Shown here piece by piece: positions 1-6,154 of a DNA stretch of 6,154 nucleotides. Both the position numbers and the translations under genes were made by a program. The notes under the pieces were generated by a model. That model ran no database searches. It was not told the DNA's origin and was given only the letters and a program-made list of their open reading frames with translations. The stretch spans positions 1-6,154 of the forward strand of contig JAKEGI010000256.1 in assembly GCA_022615595.1 (NCBI GenBank), read 5' to 3'. The number at the start of each line of letters is the position of its first letter. Within the stretch, counting starts at the first letter, position 1. Source of the stretch: Bacteroidales bacterium. GTDB taxonomy: Bacteria; Bacteroidota; Bacteroidia; Bacteroidales; VadinHA17.

Positions 1-1
1 C

Positions 2-1435
2 ACGATAATCGACTTTACAGCAGGTTACTCTCTCTCTTCAAAGGATGAGCCTGATATCAGGAGGTACAGGTACATAAGCAATGATCCGGAGGTCATTCCG
101 TTCGCAATTATGTTTGGAAATAATCCAGATCTATCTTCTGTAGCGAGAATGTGGCTCGATCTCGAAGAGAACAACATCTCAGGGATGGTGAACTTCACCC
201 AAAAATTCAGGATCGGCAAAATGGAAACTGATTTCAGGAGCGGGGTCTATGCCGAAAGCCGCAGCAGAACATTCACTGCCAGGAATTTCGGATACGCCAT
301 GGGTAGCGACTCATCTGATTTTTCTTCAACCTCTCTTCCCGTCGGAGAAGTGTTTGATCCTGAAAATATAAATCTTACTGACGGGATCAAACTGAAGGAG
401 ATAACGGCATTATCCGACTCCTATTCTGCACTGAGCTATATTGTTGCAGGGTATATCAACCTGAGGATTAAGCCTACCACCATGACAGATCTCTCGCTTG
501 GGCTCAGGGTGGAGAAGGACCGTCAGGAGCTCTCAAGTTACAGGCAGGGTACAACCATACCTGTGAATGTGGTGAGGGATACAATAAACTTCTTTCCCAC
601 CGCAAACTTCTCATATAGCCTTACGTCAAAGAGCCTGATCAGACTTACCTACGGTATGTCAGTCAACAGGCCCGAATTCAGGGAAATGGCTCCCTTCTAT
701 TTCGTTGACTTTGATCAGAATGCCGGTATATATGGAAATGAAAATATCAAGCAGGCCTATATCCATAATATTGACCTCAGGTATGAATTCTATCCCGGCA
801 ACAACGAGACCTTCAATATTGGGATCTTCTACAAGGATTTCACGAATCCAATAGAAGTCAGCATAAAGGGTAACAATCCGACCCAGTTCTCATTTGATAA
901 CATCGCTTCAGCCTACAGTTACGGAATTGAAACGGAGGCCCGCAAAACGCTGGGTTTCATTAGTGACGGCCTCAGGGATTTCAGCGCTGTCTTTAATCTG
1001 GCGCTGATAAAGAGTTCCGTATCATTTGACAGGCCGCTGCAGGGGCAGTCACCCTACATCGTGAACGTGGGGCTATTCTACCAGAAGCCTGAAAAAGGGA
1101 TCTCGGCCAGCCTTGTCTATAACAGGATTGGTAAAAGAATCATCGCTATAGGAAGGCCATCTCCGAATGAGTGGGAAAGTATTCCTGACATATATGAGAT
1201 GCCGCGTAACGAGGTTGACCTGTCGGTTACGAAGCGAATAGGGAAGTATATGGAAGTTAAGGCCGGAGTAAGGGACCTGTTCAGTGAAAAAGTAATCTAC
1301 CAGCAGAACGTGAATACAGTTGTCGATATGTCTTTATATGGCGGCGATGGAACAAAGGCCTTTGACAGAAACCAGATCACAAAAGCATTTTACCCGGGAA
1401 GGCAATTCTCCCTGGGGATATCTGTAAAACTCTGA
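2..1435 (+). CDS. TonB-dependent outer-membrane receptor, C-terminal barrel part (5' end outside window)
   Basis: The reading frame is open from the left window edge, so the first internal ATG (110) is not the start. The 477 visible residues are the C-terminal half of a beta-barrel; the signal peptide, any carboxypeptidase-like regulatory domain, the TonB box and the plug lie upstream. What shows the family: alternating polar/aromatic strands throughout; the segment RPEFREMAPF (668-697) followed by a Y-G-N-E-N-I stretch, which is typical of Bacteroidota TonB-dependent receptors; and a C-terminal strand with the pattern FYPGRQFSLGISVKL, the usual ending of an outer-membrane barrel. Such receptors take up large or scarce substrates across the outer membrane using TonB/ExbBD energy. 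The substrate cannot be read from the barrel. The lipoprotein gene starts 32 bases after the stop, with no terminator between, so the two are probably one operon. The barrel assignment is firm; the exact subfamily (OMP_b-brl_3-like) is inferred. Confidence 0.92.
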   Translation, partial: TIIDFTAGYSLSSKDEPDIRRYRYISNDPEVIPFAIMFGNNPDLSSVARMWLDLEENNISGMVNFTQKFRIGKMETDFRSGVYAESRSRTFTARNFGYAMGSDSSDFSSTSLPVGEVFDPENINLTDGIKLKEITALSDSYSALSYIVAGYINLRIKPTTMTDLSLGLRVEKDRQELSSYRQGTTIPVNVVRDTINFFPTANFSYSLTSKSLIRLTYGMSVNRPEFREMAPFYFVDFDQNAGIYGNENIKQAYIHNIDLRYEFYPGNNETFNIGIFYKDFTNPIEVSIKGNNPTQFSFDNIASAYSYGIETEARKTLGFISDGLRDFSAVFNLALIKSSVSFDRPLQGQSPYIVNVGLFYQKPEKGISASLVYNRIGKRIIAIGRPSPNEWESIPDIYEMPRNEVDLSVTKRIGKYMEVKAGVRDLFSEKVIYQQNVNTVVDMSLYGGDGTKAFDRNQITKAFYPGRQFSLGISVKL

Positions 1436-1467
1436 AAGCAATACAATAATTAAACAAACAATCAATT

Positions 1468-3099
1468 ATGAAAACTTACAATTTAACTGGAACATTAAAA
1501 GCAATCTTCTTAGGAGTCACCCTTCTGGCATTATCTTCATGTGAGAATGATGTGCCTGTGACAGCTGTTTCTCTCGACCAGCAGGCAGCAACTGTTGCCG
1601 TTGGTGCCAACGTTGTTCTCCTCCCGGTTATCGACCCGGCTGATGCAACGAACAAGGAGGTTATCTGGACCACAAGCAATGCCTCGGTCGCAACCGTAAC
1701 CGATGGCGTTGTTACGGGTGTGGCATTGGGTACGGCGACTGTTACTGCCACCTCATCTGATAACTCTCAGCTTAAGGCTGTGTGTGAAATAACCGTTGTA
1801 CCCTCAACGGGACAGGTCATTACCGTCTCCGGTGATATTACCGCAGACACAAAATGGTATGCCCAGGCAAAATATTTGCTCTCAGGCTTCGTCTATGTCA
1901 AAAACAATGCAACACTGACCATTGAGGCAGGAACTGTCATCAAGGGTGTATCCAACACAAAAGCTACGCTGATAATAGAAAGAGGTTCTAAGATCATTGC
2001 TGCTGGCACTGCAAGCAAACCCATCGTCTTCACCTCTGATAAGCCTGTTGGCCAGAGAGCTACCGGTGACTGGGGTGGTGTGGTTATATGCGGTTTAGCA
2101 AAGACAAACAAGCATGATGACGGTACCGGTGTCGGTATTGCAGAAGGCGGTATAGGCTCAAAATATGGAGGCACTGATGACAATGACAACTCAGGTATCC
2201 TGCAGTACGTCAGGATTGAGTTCCCTGGTATTCCGCTCACGTCTACTTCAAACAGCGAAATCAACGGCCTTACACTCTATTCTGTAGGCAAGGCGACAGT
2301 AATTGACCACATTCAGGTCTCTTACTCAGGTGACGACTCATATGAATGGTTCGGCGGGAATATGAATGCAAAATACCTCGTTGCCCTTGGCGGACTTGAC
2401 GACGGATTCGATTCTGACAACGGTTTCAGCGGTAAGATACAATTCGGACTTATACTTCAGGACCCTGCAAAATCAGACCAGTCCGGGTCAAATGCCTTTG
2501 AGACTGATAATGATGCTGACGGCTCGCTTCTGACACCGGTAACATCACCGCTTTATTCCAACATAACTGCTTACGGACCCTTCACGGTGGCTGAGACGCT
2601 GCCCACAGGCTCGAAGCACGAAAAAGCCATGCACCTGAGGAGAGGAACGATGACATCAATTTATAATTCTGTATTCGCCGGGTTCCCTGAGGGTCTGTCA
2701 ATTGACGGTCAGAAGGGTAACTCACCCACCAGGGCTGACCTGAATGAGCTGCAACTGGAAAACGTCATTATGGCCGGTATGACTGTGAATTATGTTGAGA
2801 AGACGGGTACGGTAGCAACACCTTATACTGTTGCGCAGCATGAAGCGTACTTCCGCACCACAGCAAGAAACAACCGTGATGATTTGACAGTTGCTGACAT
2901 CATAGGATCTTCACTGATTAATCTGAAATCACCTGTTCTTCTTCCCCCGGCAGGCTCTGTGCTGCTTACAGGTGCTTCCTTTACCAATAGCCGCCTCACC
3001 GATCCTTTCTTCACCGCTGTAACCTTCAGAGGGGCATTCGGTACACAGGACTGGACTTCCGGGTGGTGCAACTGGGATCCCCAGAACACCGTTTATTAG
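1468..3099 (+). CDS. Surface lipoprotein with Big_2 Ig-like domain and predicted beta-helix body
   Basis: This 543-residue protein starts with a lipoprotein signal peptide: K2, a hydrophobic core at about 12-22, and lipobox L22-S-S-C25. The mature protein begins C-E-N-D. Residues about 29-111 form one bacterial Ig-like group 2 domain, with V-T-A-V-S-L, a central W-T-T-S-N-A-S-V-A-T-V and G-T-A-T-V-T-A-T. From about 117 on it is beta-rich: G-F-V-Y-V-K, T-L-T-I-E-A-G-T-V-I-K-G, and G-S-K-I-I-A-A-G-T-A-S-K-P-I-V-F-T-S resemble rungs of a right-handed beta-helix. Asp/Gly-rich loops follow (about 216-243, 288-299, 309-323, 336-353). It ends G-A-F-G-T-Q-D-W-T-S-G-W-C-N-W-D-P-Q-N-T-V-Y, an ending I recall from many Bacteroidota lipoproteins usually annotated hypothetical; it is not a type IX secretion tail. 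The ATG has no Shine-Dalgarno, only an AT-rich leader. The role is unknown; the position after a TonB receptor suggests a surface partner that binds the substrate or caps the barrel. It is not SusD-like (not helical, no TPR repeats). Confidence 0.88.
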   Translation: MKTYNLTGTLKAIFLGVTLLALSSCENDVPVTAVSLDQQAATVAVGANVVLLPVIDPADATNKEVIWTTSNASVATVTDGVVTGVALGTATVTATSSDNSQLKAVCEITVVPSTGQVITVSGDITADTKWYAQAKYLLSGFVYVKNNATLTIEAGTVIKGVSNTKATLIIERGSKIIAAGTASKPIVFTSDKPVGQRATGDWGGVVICGLAKTNKHDDGTGVGIAEGGIGSKYGGTDDNDNSGILQYVRIEFPGIPLTSTSNSEINGLTLYSVGKATVIDHIQVSYSGDDSYEWFGGNMNAKYLVALGGLDDGFDSDNGFSGKIQFGLILQDPAKSDQSGSNAFETDNDADGSLLTPVTSPLYSNITAYGPFTVAETLPTGSKHEKAMHLRRGTMTSIYNSVFAGFPEGLSIDGQKGNSPTRADLNELQLENVIMAGMTVNYVEKTGTVATPYTVAQHEAYFRTTARNNRDDLTVADIIGSSLINLKSPVLLPPAGSVLLTGASFTNSRLTDPFFTAVTFRGAFGTQDWTSGWCNWDPQNTVY

Positions 3100-3127
3100 T
3101 CCGTTTGATGGTTTGACAACCCTTTGC

Positions 3128-3156
3128 AAAGGGGTGCACCGGAGCACCCCTTTTTT
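3128..3156 (+). terminator. Intrinsic terminator of the receptor-lipoprotein module
   Basis: A perfect 7-bp GC-rich stem (GGGGTGC at 3131-3137 with GCACCCC at 3144-3150) closes a 6-base loop and is followed by six T (3151-3156). Three upstream A (3128-3130) can pair with the first T residues and lengthen the stem to 10 bp. It lies 28 bases after the lipoprotein stop, which is normal placement for a Rho-independent terminator. Confidence 0.9.
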
Positions 3157-3207
3157 AATTTAATCTCAGTGCGCCGGTGATGCATCGCACGACATTCAAA
3201 CAGTGAT

Positions 3208-3233
3208 AAAAAAAAAGCCACTCTGCAGTGGCT
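3208..3233 (-). terminator. Intrinsic terminator of rplS
   Basis: Read on the minus strand, AGCCACT (3233-3227), the loop GCAG and AGTGGCT (3222-3216) form a 7-bp stem followed by an unbroken run of nine T (nine A on the plus strand, 3208-3216). It begins about 20 bases after the rplS stop. On the plus strand the same hairpin is followed only by CTCTTTTAT, so it could be a weak second stop for the converging plus-strand transcript, but its main direction is minus. Confidence 0.88.
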
Positions 3234-3253
3234 CTTTTATGTTACCGGAATAT

Positions 3254-3604
3254 CTAGAATATCTTCTCCCTGATACGTGCTTTCTTGCCGGTGAGTTTCC
3301 TGAGGTAGAATATGCGCGCCCTGCGCACTTTCCCGTACTTGTTCACTTCCACCTTGTCAATGAATGGTGACTGAACAGGGAAGATCCTTTCAACGCCAAT
3401 ATTACCTGACATTTTGCGAACAGTGAAGGTGGCTGTAGTGCTCGATCCTCCTGATCGCTGTATGACCACGCCGCGATACTGCTGTATCCTCTCCTTGTTA
3501 CCTTCAACGATTTTATAGTGAACTGTAACAGTGTCTCCGGCTTTGAATTTCGGAAACTCATTATTTACAGCAAATTCCTTTTCAACAACTTTCATTAAGT
3601 CCAT
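3254..3604 (-). CDS. rplS: 50S ribosomal protein L19
   Basis: This 116-residue protein is full length for bacterial L19, a large-subunit protein known to sit at the 30S-50S interface. Diagnostic segments are [16 protein letters not shown] (20-35), [13 protein letters not shown] (36-48), [16 protein letters not shown] (61-76), the P-F-I-D-K-V-E-V stretch (80-87) and the basic tail [20 protein letters not shown] (91-110). I chose ATG 3604, giving [11 protein letters not shown], because Bacteroidota L19 proteins start M-D-L-(I/M)-K. A GTG immediately upstream (3607-3605) could add one residue but is unlikely to be used. No Shine-Dalgarno precedes it. rpsP, rimM and trmD, its partners in many bacteria, are not adjacent: the upstream gene on this strand is an unrelated peptidase 99 bases away. 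With its own promoter and terminator it is probably a single-gene transcript. Confidence 0.99.
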   Translation of the reverse strand: MDLMKVVEKEFAVNNEFPKFKAGDTVTVHYKIVEGNKERIQQYRGVVIQRSGGSSTTATFTVRKMSGNIGVERIFPVQSPFIDKVEVNKYGKVRRARIFYLRKLTGKKARIREKIF

Positions 3605-3645
3605 CACGCGATTATTTGTAGTCTCAACTCGTTTAAAATCGGTCG

Positions 3646-3678
3646 CAAATGTACAAATTAATTTTTATTATCTGCAAA
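3646..3678 (-). promoter_or_regulatory. Predicted Bacteroidota-type promoter of rplS
   Basis: On the minus strand, TACATTTG (3653-3646) matches the Bacteroidota -7 consensus TAnnTTTG at every fixed base, and TTTG (3678-3675) matches the -33 element. The spacer is 21 bases, at the long end of what is usual. Transcription would start near 3640, leaving a 5' leader of about 35 bases before ATG 3604. The surrounding stretch is very AT-rich. This is predicted from pattern match only. Confidence 0.55.
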
Positions 3679-3703
3679 CTATTTAATACCGGATGCGATC
3701 ATT

Positions 3704-5407
3704 TTAATGGCCGGCACCCTTTGGCTGCCTGAGTTTTTCTCCTGCATCACGTGCTACTCTCCTGTACCACTCCTCCGGATAACCTGGCTGTTTGACCTCA
3801 GGGGTGACATATTTATAGCCCTCCTTCGGTTCACTTTTGGTCTTGATGTTTCCATCCATGTATTTGGTAAAGAGGAATTTGTACAGCTCTCTCCACTCCT
3901 GAACGGTATTGTCGCCTGTGGTGACCGAGTAGTCGGTCACTAATGCAATGGCCTTCTTTGGTGACTTACTGAAGAGCTCAGCAGCCTGCCTGTCGATCTC
4001 GGCGGTCTCTGCCAAAAACTTCTGCTCAAGTTCTTTCTGTTTTGCCTGGAGGTCACCGATCATCACGCTCGTACGGGTATAAACGAAGTTGGTCACTTCA
4101 TTGAACACCCAGAAACCAGAGTTTTCGCTGTAGGTCATTATGTCTCCGTTACCAACGGCAAATGAATGAGGCACCCTGGTCATGCCGCAATACATCGGAG
4201 CATACACGGTATAATAGGTATCATCGACGCCGAACCATAGTATGCCGCCGACAGGATCAGGTAGCCAGCTGCGGCTCTGTGCAACGAATGAAAAGCCTGT
4301 CTGCTGGGTTGAAATGGCTCTTTCATTGACATATGTCTCGCCGTCGACGGTAAAGCTCATAGGTCTCCATCTGACAGTGCTGAGATAGGGGCCTGCACCG
4401 ATATCGGTTGTCATATCCATGGGAGTGTTCTGATAATAGTCCCTCATGAGTCCTATCACATCCTCCAGGCTGAGTTTTTTGTCAGGTTTGATCCAGAGTG
4501 GCATCCTGTTTGAGAGATCATGCCCCATTGCATATTCAAGGTATTCGCCCATGGTGCTGTTTACCTTGTTGAACCCTGACCAGACACGTGCGTCGCAGAA
4601 TCGTGCACCTCCGAATTCTATCGGGGCATATACATCGCTGAAGCTGAATTCAGCATCCGCTCCGCTGAACCACCCGAATCCGCGTGCAACGTCAATTACA
4701 TCGTGCGAATAGATGACTTCCACCTCGGGATTGCATATTTTATCTGCCTCTTTCGATGTGATCGAGGTCTTTCCGTTGGCGAGAGGAAAGGTCTGAATCC
4801 TTGCCTGATTGGCATGTCCTGAGATGTATCCGTCAGGAATCCTGAGTGCGACAAAGGCCAGTCCGTTCTTACCGGGACCCTTGCCTATCAGTTCCATTAT
4901 CCAGACCTCATTGGGATCTGAAATGGAGAATGACTCGCCTGAGCTGCAATACCCGTATTTTTCTGTCAGGGTGATCATTGTATGGATTGCTTCGCGGGCA
5001 TTCTTTGCGCGCTGCAGTGTGATATAGATCAGACTGCCATAGTCTATCATGCCATCCGGGTTATGAAGCTCATCCCTGCCTCCATAGGTGGTCTCCCCGA
5101 TAGCCAGCTGATGCTGGTTCATGTTACCTACCACTGAATATGTGGCAGCAGCCTGTTCAATCTTGCCGAGATACTTCCCTGTGTCCCATTCATAGACATC
5201 GAGCATGGCGCCGGCGCTGTACTTCATCGCAGGCCAGTAATAGAGTTCGCCGTACAGAACATGTGAGTCGGCTGAGTAACTGATCATCGTCGATCCGTCC
5301 TTGCTGGCTCCCTTTGTAATAAGGAAATTTGTGCAGGCCCTGCTGCTCTCAGTAATGATGAACACTGAAAACAGAAGGCTGAGCATAAGTGCAGTTATCC
5401 TTTTCAT
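3704..5407 (-). CDS. Secreted C69-family dipeptidase (N-terminal nucleophile cysteine hydrolase)
   Basis: This 567-residue protein matches peptidase family C69 (Peptidase_C69, related to lactobacillar PepD dipeptidases), Ntn hydrolases that cleave dipeptides or short peptides with an N-terminal Cys as nucleophile. A signal peptide spans 1-24 (K2, R3, hydrophobic 4-18, then S-S-R-A). Cys25 opens the mature protein in the family motif ACTNFLITKGASKDGSTMI. Other family segments are NMNQHQLAIGETTYGGRDEL (95-114), S-I-S-D-P-N-E-V-W-I-M-E-L (161-173), and S-G-H-A-N-Q-A-R-I (196-204). A charged helical stretch, possibly a short coiled coil, covers about 451-480, and a hydrophilic tail ends the protein. 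Cys25 is not in a lipobox (R23 at -2, S22 at -3), so signal peptidase I cleavage after A24 would expose the nucleophile directly in the periplasm or outside. ATG 5407 fits the signal peptide and has an AT-rich leader without Shine-Dalgarno. Length is normal for the Bacteroidota type. The exact substrate is unknown. Confidence 0.95.
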   Translation of the reverse strand: MKRITALMLSLLFSVFIITESSRACTNFLITKGASKDGSTMISYSADSHVLYGELYYWPAMKYSAGAMLDVYEWDTGKYLGKIEQAAATYSVVGNMNQHQLAIGETTYGGRDELHNPDGMIDYGSLIYITLQRAKNAREAIHTMITLTEKYGYCSSGESFSISDPNEVWIMELIGKGPGKNGLAFVALRIPDGYISGHANQARIQTFPLANGKTSITSKEADKICNPEVEVIYSHDVIDVARGFGWFSGADAEFSFSDVYAPIEFGGARFCDARVWSGFNKVNSTMGEYLEYAMGHDLSNRMPLWIKPDKKLSLEDVIGLMRDYYQNTPMDMTTDIGAGPYLSTVRWRPMSFTVDGETYVNERAISTQQTGFSFVAQSRSWLPDPVGGILWFGVDDTYYTVYAPMYCGMTRVPHSFAVGNGDIMTYSENSGFWVFNEVTNFVYTRTSVMIGDLQAKQKELEQKFLAETAEIDRQAAELFSKSPKKAIALVTDYSVTTGDNTVQEWRELYKFLFTKYMDGNIKTKSEPKEGYKYVTPEVKQPGYPEEWYRRVARDAGEKLRQPKGAGH

Positions 5408-5437
5408 ACCAATTTATTGTTTTAAGTTATTAATATA

Positions 5438-5469
5438 CAAAACGATAGATTTGCGGGAATTTTTCCGTT
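5438..5469 (-). promoter_or_regulatory. Weak candidate promoter of the C69 dipeptidase gene
   Basis: On the minus strand TCGTTTTG (5445-5438) agrees with the -7 consensus TAnnTTTG at all fixed bases but one (C for A). It lies about 30 bases before the ATG, but no TTTG is present at the expected -33 spacing (around 5466-5469, which instead holds part of an inverted repeat). A promoter somewhere in this AT-rich 96-base gap is plausible; this exact site is tentative. Confidence 0.25.
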
Positions 5470-5479
5470 CCTGAGGAAC
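5467..5479. repeat. Short perfect inverted repeat between cutC and the peptidase gene
   Basis: GTTCCT (5467-5472), a central G, and AGGAAC (5474-5479) form a perfect 6-bp palindrome. As RNA it would fold as GTTCC/GGAAC around three bases, with flanking C/G bases able to extend it past one mismatch. Neither strand has a T run after it, so it is not a standard terminator. It sits about 25 bases after the cutC stop and about 60 bases upstream of the peptidase ATG, where an operator could lie. The function is unknown. Confidence 0.4.
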
Positions 5480-5503
5480 AGGCTCCAAAAATAATATCTT
5501 TAA

Positions 5504-6154
5504 TTAAATAATGATGCTTTCAAGAATCTTAATTATTGATGTGATTCTTTCAGCATCGGCAGTCTTAATTGAATATTCTGACTGAAGTCTTGAATCCCCC
5601 ATAAATATCCCTTTGCGTCTGAATGTCATCATGCTTTCCAGTTGTCTGCGGCCTGAGAGATGGTATTCCCTGGCTCCGGTGGAATTTGCCAGCAGTGCAA
5701 TGTTGTACTCGTCAATACCTCCACCCGGCATGATCTTTATCCGGTTGGCTGACGAGACAACGAGTTCCCTTATGATCTTAGCCCCGTCCAGCGCCCTCCG
5801 GGCCTGTCCTGATGTAAGAATTCTCTCTGCCCCTGTGGCAATTACATCTTCAAGTGCCCTGGAGGTGTCACGGCACATATCAAATGCCCTGTGAAAGGTG
5901 ACACTCATCGGTGCGGCAAATTCGGCCAGGAGAGCAGTACGTTCTATATCCACGGTACCATCGCGTTTAAGAATTCCCGTGACAACACCGTCAGCACCTG
6001 CCTCACCGGCTCTTTCAATATCGCGGCGCATAACACTGAATTCCCTGTCACTGTAAAGGAAGTCGCCTCCGCGCGGCCTTATGATAACGTGCAGCGCTAT
6101 GCTTACATTATTCCTTACAGCCTCAATAAGCCCGGCACTGGGTGTCACTCCTCC
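5504..6154 (-). CDS. cutC: CutC family protein (N-terminus outside window)
   Basis: The frame is open to the right edge. The first visible residues are G-G-V-T-P-S-A-G, matching the G-G-L-T-P-S of E. coli CutC, so about 30 N-terminal residues are missing and the GTG at 6148 is an internal Val, not a start. The 216 visible residues carry the family's TIM-barrel motifs: IRPRGGDF (fragment 25-32) followed by Y-S-D, VTFHRAFDM (85-93), ILTSGQ (112-117), MPGGGI (142-147) and EYHLSG (163-168). CutC is a cytoplasmic protein named for copper homeostasis. In E. coli the copper phenotype of cutC mutants was later attributed to the small RNA MicL, made from the 3' part of the gene, so the protein's biochemical role is open. 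No copper exporter or metal gene is visible nearby. The peptidase gene follows 96 bases downstream on the same strand with no clear terminator between, so read-through is possible. Confidence 0.95.
   Translation of the reverse strand, partial: GGVTPSAGLIEAVRNNVSIALHVIIRPRGGDFLYSDREFSVMRRDIERAGEAGADGVVTGILKRDGTVDIERTALLAEFAAPMSVTFHRAFDMCRDTSRALEDVIATGAERILTSGQARRALDGAKIIRELVVSSANRIKIMPGGGIDEYNIALLANSTGAREYHLSGRRQLESMMTFRRKGIFMGDSRLQSEYSIKTADAERITSIIKILESIII

Larger units (their letters stand above)
3100..3253. other. Convergent intergenic region
   Basis: This gap separates the plus-strand lipoprotein from the minus-strand rplS. It contains two facing intrinsic terminators (3128-3156 plus, 3208-3233 minus) and about 50 bases between them with no coding potential. 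That middle part holds a GTGCG/CGCAC pair (3169-3173 and 3186-3190) that could make a small hairpin, but nothing I recognise. Confidence 0.8.

Noticed and set aside
110..112. ATG as the start of the TonB receptor
   Set aside because: The frame is open upstream to the edge with barrel-like sequence, and a 441-residue protein without signal peptide or plug would not make sense.
1565..1800. Low-complexity Val/Thr/Ala-rich stretch as a possible tandem repeat
   Set aside because: It is explained by a single Big_2 Ig-like domain; no second copy is present.
1476..3147. Several minus-strand open frames of 72-123 codons across the lipoprotein gene
   Set aside because: They are antisense to a well-supported gene, show no recognisable domains, and one (2929-3147) runs through the terminator hairpin.
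3169..3190. GTGCG/CGCAC pair with an internal GATGCATC palindrome between the two terminators
   Set aside because: The stem is only 5 bp with a long loop and no T run; the palindrome is short enough to arise by chance.
3605..3607. GTG as the rplS start, giving a Met-Met N-terminus
   Set aside because: The family begins M-D-L, matching the ATG at 3604; the GTG is adjacent and adds a single residue.
3707..5894. Plus-strand open frames of 72-93 codons over the peptidase and cutC genes
   Set aside because: They lie opposite conserved coding sequence and have no family resemblance or leader.
6146..6154. A GGAGGA stretch directly before a GTG on the minus strand, looking like a Shine-Dalgarno and start for cutC
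   Set aside because: The bases encode the conserved Gly-Gly-Val before T-P-S in CutC; the gene clearly continues past the edge, and the other genes here use no Shine-Dalgarno.

Overview
The window looks like a chromosomal segment of a Bacteroidota bacterium, probably an environmental Bacteroidales-like lineage (inferred). The reasons are: a large TonB-dependent receptor followed directly by a lipoprotein; a Bacteroidota-style L19 sequence; a secreted C69 peptidase of the Bacteroidota type; no Shine-Dalgarno motif before any of the three visible starts, which instead have AT-rich leaders; and a good match to the Bacteroidota -33 TTTG / -7 TAnnTTTG promoter upstream of rplS.

Layout. The left half (about 1-3160, plus strand) is a two-gene cell-surface module: the C-terminal barrel of a TonB-dependent outer-membrane receptor, cut by the left edge, then 32 bases later a complete 543-residue lipoprotein with one bacterial Ig-like (Big_2) domain and a long beta-rich, probably beta-helical body. 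A strong intrinsic terminator ends the module. The right half (about 3208-6154) is all on the minus strand. In transcription order it holds cutC (N-terminus beyond the right edge), a full-length secreted C69 dipeptidase, and rplS (ribosomal protein L19) with its own promoter and terminator. The two halves converge at 3100-3253, where two facing hairpin terminators separate them.

How the genes fit together. The receptor and lipoprotein are probably co-transcribed and may act as a surface binding/uptake pair analogous to SusC/SusD, although the lipoprotein is not SusD-like and the substrate cannot be read from the sequence. The C69 peptidase would trim peptides in the periplasm or outside the cell. 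CutC is a cytoplasmic TIM-barrel protein of uncertain role, and L19 is a housekeeping ribosomal protein. No strong functional link joins the minus-strand genes.

I see no CRISPR array, mobile element, tRNA/rRNA, phage or defence gene, and no clearly novel multi-gene system. The best candidate for something under-described is the receptor plus Big_2/beta-helix lipoprotein pair. No gene-free stretch exceeds 160 bases.
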